Source: Cokeromyces recurvatus (taxonomy: Eukaryota > Mucoromycota > Mucoromycetes > Mucorales > Mucoraceae). From it: a DNA stretch of 64,000 nt. Under the pieces are notes generated by a model. The model was not told the origin of the DNA and ran no database searches. It saw nothing but the letters and a program-made list of their open reading frames with translations. Positions 60,636 through 64,000 of this stretch are shown here, piece after piece. Both the position numbers and the translations under genes were made by a program. The stretch is from the NCBI RefSeq assembly GCF_025118155.1, contig NW_026251395.1, positions 1 through 64,000 on the forward strand, written 5' to 3'. The stretch's first letter is position 1, and every line of letters begins with the position of its first letter.

Positions 60636-61503
60636 TTATTGAATAGATTGGTATTGATGTTTATTCTTTTTAGCAGCTTTCTCTATTGAATACATTTATT
60701 AGCAATTTATTTTTTTCTAGAAGAGAAAAGAAAAAAAAAAAAAAACTTACTTGCACGGAATTCAGCAATATCCTTTTTAATTTCAATCATAACTTCTTTA
60801 TGGAGTTCAGGTCGATAACCAAAAAAGAATAAAACTTCGAAAAAAACGAAATAAGGGGCAGAAACAAGAGCTTATGTTATAGCAAAATATACATGTTTAT
60901 ATCTATTCATATGTACACACACACACATATCTTTATATTACCTTGTACAACATTATCCAATAATTTTGGACTTCTTTTTTCGGCAAATCCATGACCAAGG
61001 AATTGAAATATCCATGCAGAAACATGGATATAAAATGCAATTTTGTTTGCATTAGGATTAGTTTGAAGAAAGTTCGTAGCTGTGTAACTCATTGCAAGAA
61101 GGAAAGGTGAAGCAATAGACTATATCATACGAAATATGAGTATACAACAAATAATAATAATAATAATAATAAAAAAACCCCATTTTACAGCAGCAACGAA
61201 ATCCAAAATAGCATAATACAGGAAATAACCAACTACTACAATCAAAGATAAATTTGGACCAAAAGGAGTCAAGAAATCAAGTAAAGTATCCTTTACATTA
61301 AATAAGGGTCCAGTATTAGCGCAAAAGACAAGAGCTACAAATATAAAAAGTATTAGTAGCAAATTTTTATACTTTTTTTCTTCTTTACCTGTCCAAAAGA
61401 TAGTAGGCACAAATATCATATGAATAGCTATATTAATTCCATTATTATGATGAGCCCCATAAAATACAAGTTGTTTCTTTAAACTAAAAATATCGTTTGT
61501 CAT
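60636..61503 (-). CDS. MPO1: Mpo1-like 2-hydroxy fatty acid dioxygenase (DUF962)
   Basis: Five exons, descending: 61503-61389, 61334-61189, 61119-60942, 60870-60751, 60682-60636; 201 aa, exactly in frame. Yeast Mpo1 is an ER iron enzyme that shortens 2-hydroxy fatty acids by one carbon in phytosphingosine breakdown. Seen: N-terminal LVFYGAHHNNGINIAIHMIFVP, whose His residues are the conserved metal ligands; four membrane helices; the second His cluster in YIHVSAWIFQFLGHGFAEKR; and APYFVFFEVLFFFGYRPEL, all in the order of the YGL010w family. The C-terminus is basic (KKAAKKNKHQYQ) and could be an ER retention-type tail. ATG 61503 is chosen because upstream sequence is a poly-A/T tract. Confidence 0.92.
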
Positions 61504-61697
61504 TATTTTAATAATAAAGAAAAAAGAAAAAAAAAAAAAAAAAAAAAAAGACAATAGAAGCTTAATTATGGCATAAAAAAAAAAAAAAAGTCATGCCTAC
61601 AATAATGGGAAATTTTTTAGGTAATCATCTTAATTATTCTGAAAAAGGCAAAAAAAAAAAGTTTTTTTTTCCCCTTAAAAATAAAAACATTTAATAA

Positions 61698-62563
61698 ATG
61701 GGTAATCAACAATCATTAGAAAAGGTCGAGCATGTTGTTAAAGAAGGCATCGATATTTATAAGCAAATAAAAAATAGTCAAGAACAATATGAACAAAATA
61801 CTCATTATACATCAACAACAACAACACATGTAACTCAATCTACATATTACCATGCATCAGAGGATATTGATGATGATCAAATTTATTCTGAGCTACGTCA
61901 GCGAGCACACGAAGAAGCAGAAAAAAGAAATGAATGCTATTCAAAAAGTCAAGAAGCCTATCAAAATGGAGATGGTGCAGAAGGTTAGTTTTCTCTCTCT
62001 CTCTTTCTCTTTCTTTTCTCTTTCTTTTTTTTTTTTATGATATTTATTATAATTATTTTAAGCCAAGGAACTATCAAATAAAGGCCATTATCATGACAAC
62101 CTTATGAAAGAATACAATAAAAAAGCTGCTGATCATATTTATGCAAGTAAATAAGATAAATACAACATATAAATGCATATAGTTTATTTATTTTATTTTA
62201 TTGTATTTTATTTTTTTTAAAAAAAAAGTTAGAAATCAGGGTCGTCCAATTAATGAAATCGATTTGCATGGTTTGTTTGTAAAAGAAGCTTCAGAAAAAG
62301 TAGAAGAAGCCATTCAACGCTGCCAAGAAAATGGTCAAACTGATTTAGTTATTATTGTTGGTAAAGGACTTCATTCTCCTGGTCAAATAGCTAAATTAAA
62401 GCCTGCTATTATTGAACTTGTCAAGAAATATAATGTAAGTTGTCAGCCTAATATCCCTAATCCTGGATGTCTTTATGTCGAATTTGGTAAAGGTACTGGT
62501 GACCTTTCATGGCTTAACCATATTACAGACAAATTTGTTAATGAACAATGCATCATTATGTAA
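61698..62563 (+). CDS. Smr-domain protein with DUF1771
   Basis: Three exons: 61698-61983, 62063-62146, 62229-62563; 234 aa, in frame. The Smr fold at the C-terminus (about residues 135-220) has EIDLHGLFVKEASEKVEEA, the hallmark D-L-H-G, and IVGKGLHSPGQIAKLKP (normally GxGxHS). This is an RNA-binding or nuclease domain. Before it is a DUF1771 helical hairpin (LRQRAHEEAEKRNECYSKSQ, AKELSNKGHYHDNLMKEYN). Together these form the architecture of small fungal proteins related to Cue2/N4BP2-like RNA quality-control factors, but no CUE domain is seen. The N-terminus MGNQQSLEKV fits an N-myristoylation signal, unusual for this family, followed by a Thr-rich linker. Substrate unknown. Confidence 0.9.
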
Positions 62564-62613
62564 TCAAGCTATTTTAATAGAATACAGAATATATCATATG
62601 TAACAATTGTTGT

Positions 62614-62652
<39 letters not shown>

Positions 62653-62693
62653 CTTGTAAGAATAATCCTACTTTATTCATAAATAAGAGAGAA

Positions 62694-62743
<50 letters not shown>

Positions 62744-62910
62744 TGTGTGTGTGTATGTATATAATATTAGTTTATAAATAGTAATTATATATGTATATGT
62801 TTATATAAAGGGAGGAAGGAGGAAGGAGATAGGAAAAAAAAAGAGGGAGAAATAAGGATAATAAAAATAACAAGAGGAAGGAGTACATCTTATTTCATCT
62901 GCTTACAGTA
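62564..62910. repeat. Poly-T tract and GA/GT microsatellite between converging genes
   Basis: A T run of about 33 nt near 62619-62652, then (GA)n at about 62688-62741 grading to (GT)n. The rest is AT- and purine-rich. No gene. Confidence 0.85.
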
Positions 62911-63969
62911 TCAAGTCATTGCCGTTGTAATATTATTATTAGTAGTATGGCTTGATGTCGTTTTCTTCTTGCCCTCTTCTACATCATATGTATGAGGAGC
63001 TGAATAAACGGTAGAATTTGTTGTTGCAGGCATTATAGATGAATGCATAGTAGTCATAGGTGGATGCTGAATAAGATACGGATCATATTGTTGAAATTGA
63101 GGTTGATAACCCATTGTAATTGCATTAGGCTCATAATAAGCATGCTGTTGACCATTATAGTAAGGATCAATATAAGTTGTATTATTATAATACATATCAT
63201 GCTGTTTTGGAATTGCAGCCATAGGTGGTTGTGGAGAAGGAGGAATCATTGTAGAATTATTATTACTATTATTATTATTATTATTGTTATTATAGGTAGA
63301 ATCCATCCATGCATCATCGGTTACTGCCATAGGAGAAAGTCGTGTATTATTAAATGGATCATGTTCACCATAATCTCCAATGTCACTACTGTAAACACGT
63401 TTCTTACGATTGTTTCGTCTCGTTTTCGAAAAGAAGGCATATGCAAAGCCTGCACCAATAATAGCTAAAAACCCACAAACAGATCCAACAATGACTCCAA
63501 TATTATTATCTTCCTTAGGTTCCTTTGATAATGATTGCGTCGGAGAGGCTGTTGTAGTGATGGTACCAGAAAGACTTGAACCCTCTGTAGCAGTTGAACT
63601 AGACTTTGTTGAAGCAGCAGGAGTAGTAGCAGTGGTAGTAATAATACTCGTTGGAGTTTGATTTGATCGACTTGAGCTTGCTATAGTAGATATTTTTGTG
63701 TTCGTTGAAGATATAATAAGTGATGATGTAGCAGATATAGATGTTAGTGAACTTTGACTTGATACTGTTTGAGAAGGAGAAGGTAATTGTGCTGCAGACG
63801 TTGCAGAAGAAGGAATATGAGCACTAGTAGATAAAGCGATTGATACTGTGGTTGTTGTAGATGGACAAATATCGAATAGATCACAAAACAGTTCTGCTCT
63901 AATTTCTTGAACAAGTAAAATAGCTACCCATAAAACTATTAAACTTTGTTCATGAAACCTTATACGCAT
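62911..63969 (-). CDS. Mid2/Wsc-like single-pass cell-wall sensor or adhesin-like protein
   Basis: Single exon, 352 aa. Signal peptide (MRIRFHEQSLIVLWVAIL, cleavage after about EIRA). A short Cys pair (LFCDLFDICP) is followed by about 120 residues of Ser/Thr-rich, mannosylation-prone ectodomain with Thr and Ala runs. One membrane helix (IGVIVGSVCGFLAIIGAGFAYAFF) is followed by a basic stop-transfer SKTRRNNRKKR. The cytoplasmic tail of about 150 residues is rich in Asn, Tyr and Pro (MYYNNTTYIDPYYNGQ). The layout matches Mid2/Mtl1/Wsc sensors that report wall stress to Rho1. There is no WSC cysteine-rich domain, so it is Mid2-like at most; other S/T-rich surface proteins share this shape. Start at 63969, 31 bp from the window end. 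Confidence 0.8.
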   Translation of the reverse strand: MRIRFHEQSLIVLWVAILLVQEIRAELFCDLFDICPSTTTTVSIALSTSAHIPSSATSAAQLPSPSQTVSSQSSLTSISATSSLIISSTNTKISTIASSSRSNQTPTSIITTTATTPAASTKSSSTATEGSSLSGTITTTASPTQSLSKEPKEDNNIGVIVGSVCGFLAIIGAGFAYAFFSKTRRNNRKKRVYSSDIGDYGEHDPFNNTRLSPMAVTDDAWMDSTYNNNNNNNNSNNNSTMIPPSPQPPMAAIPKQHDMYYNNTTYIDPYYNGQQHAYYEPNAITMGYQPQFQQYDPYLIQHPPMTTMHSSIMPATTNSTVYSAPHTYDVEEGKKKTTSSHTTNNNITTAMT

Positions 63970-64000
63970 GCTATTATTCTATGTAGTGTATAAAAAGTAG

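Noticed and set aside
63043..63468. Plus-strand Ile-rich frames over the wall-sensor gene
   Set aside because: Antisense shadow; Ile runs come from Asn/Tyr codons on the other strand.

Overview
The window is a nuclear DNA segment of a filamentous early-diverging fungus, most likely Mucorales/Mucoromycota (inference). It is very AT-rich with long poly-A/T tracts, short GT-AG introns are frequent, and the proteins are typically fungal (Pma1, Fol1, chitin deacetylase, hybrid histidine kinase, Rictor, Mpo1). The zinc-knuckle and Fanzor-like transposon relics look like families common in mucoralean genomes. Species cannot be decided from this sequence alone. Gene models below were spliced by hand; most close exactly in frame.

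Layout. 0-4.4 kb: chitin deacetylase (+), a decayed reading frame, FMC1 (+). 4.6-7.3 kb: an RBBP6/Mpe1-like RING and zinc-knuckle protein with an RS tail (-). 7.7-14.5 kb: transposon territory around VPS4 (+): two copies of a zinc-knuckle repeat and a 2.55-kb element with long terminal inverted repeats carrying a broken Fanzor (eukaryotic TnpB-like) gene. 15.6 kb: tRNA-Gln(CUG). 16.4-18.2 kb: a second decayed inverted-repeat element. 20.4-23.7 kb: plasma-membrane H+-ATPase (+). 24.2-25.5 kb: GATA factor (-). 25.5-30.1 kb: gene-poor, with tRNA-Thr(AGU). 30-32.3 kb: a possible Whi5/Nrm1-like protein and a Pmp3 proteolipid (-). 32.7-36.5 kb: trifunctional folate enzyme FOL1 and a UBE2W-type E2 (+). 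36.7-39.2 kb: amino-acid permease (-) built partly from microexons. 39.8-46 kb: NDK-like protein with a repeat tail and a hybrid histidine kinase (+). 46-48.7 kb: proteasome alpha7 (-) divergent from an unrecognised coiled-coil protein (+). 49.4-52.8 kb: a GT31+GT32 fusion glycosyltransferase (+). 53-61.5 kb: cystathionine lyase, Rictor and Mpo1-like gene (all -). 61.7-64 kb: Smr-domain protein (+) and a Mid2/Wsc-like wall sensor (-).

There is no operon logic. Genes are mostly housekeeping and independently transcribed. Cell-wall and surface functions recur (chitin deacetylase, Pma1, glycosyltransferase, wall sensor, Pmp3).

Most interesting: (1) the TIR-flanked Fanzor relic at 8561-11113 with recognisable RuvC pieces; (2) extreme microexons, a 1-nt exon in the UBE2W gene and 3-, 7-, 11- and 19-nt exons in the neighbouring permease, each needed for reading frame or conserved residues; (3) the GT31-GT32 fusion with several membrane segments. 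Three genes show single-base frame problems near homopolymers or splice borders, so indel errors in the assembly must be kept in mind.
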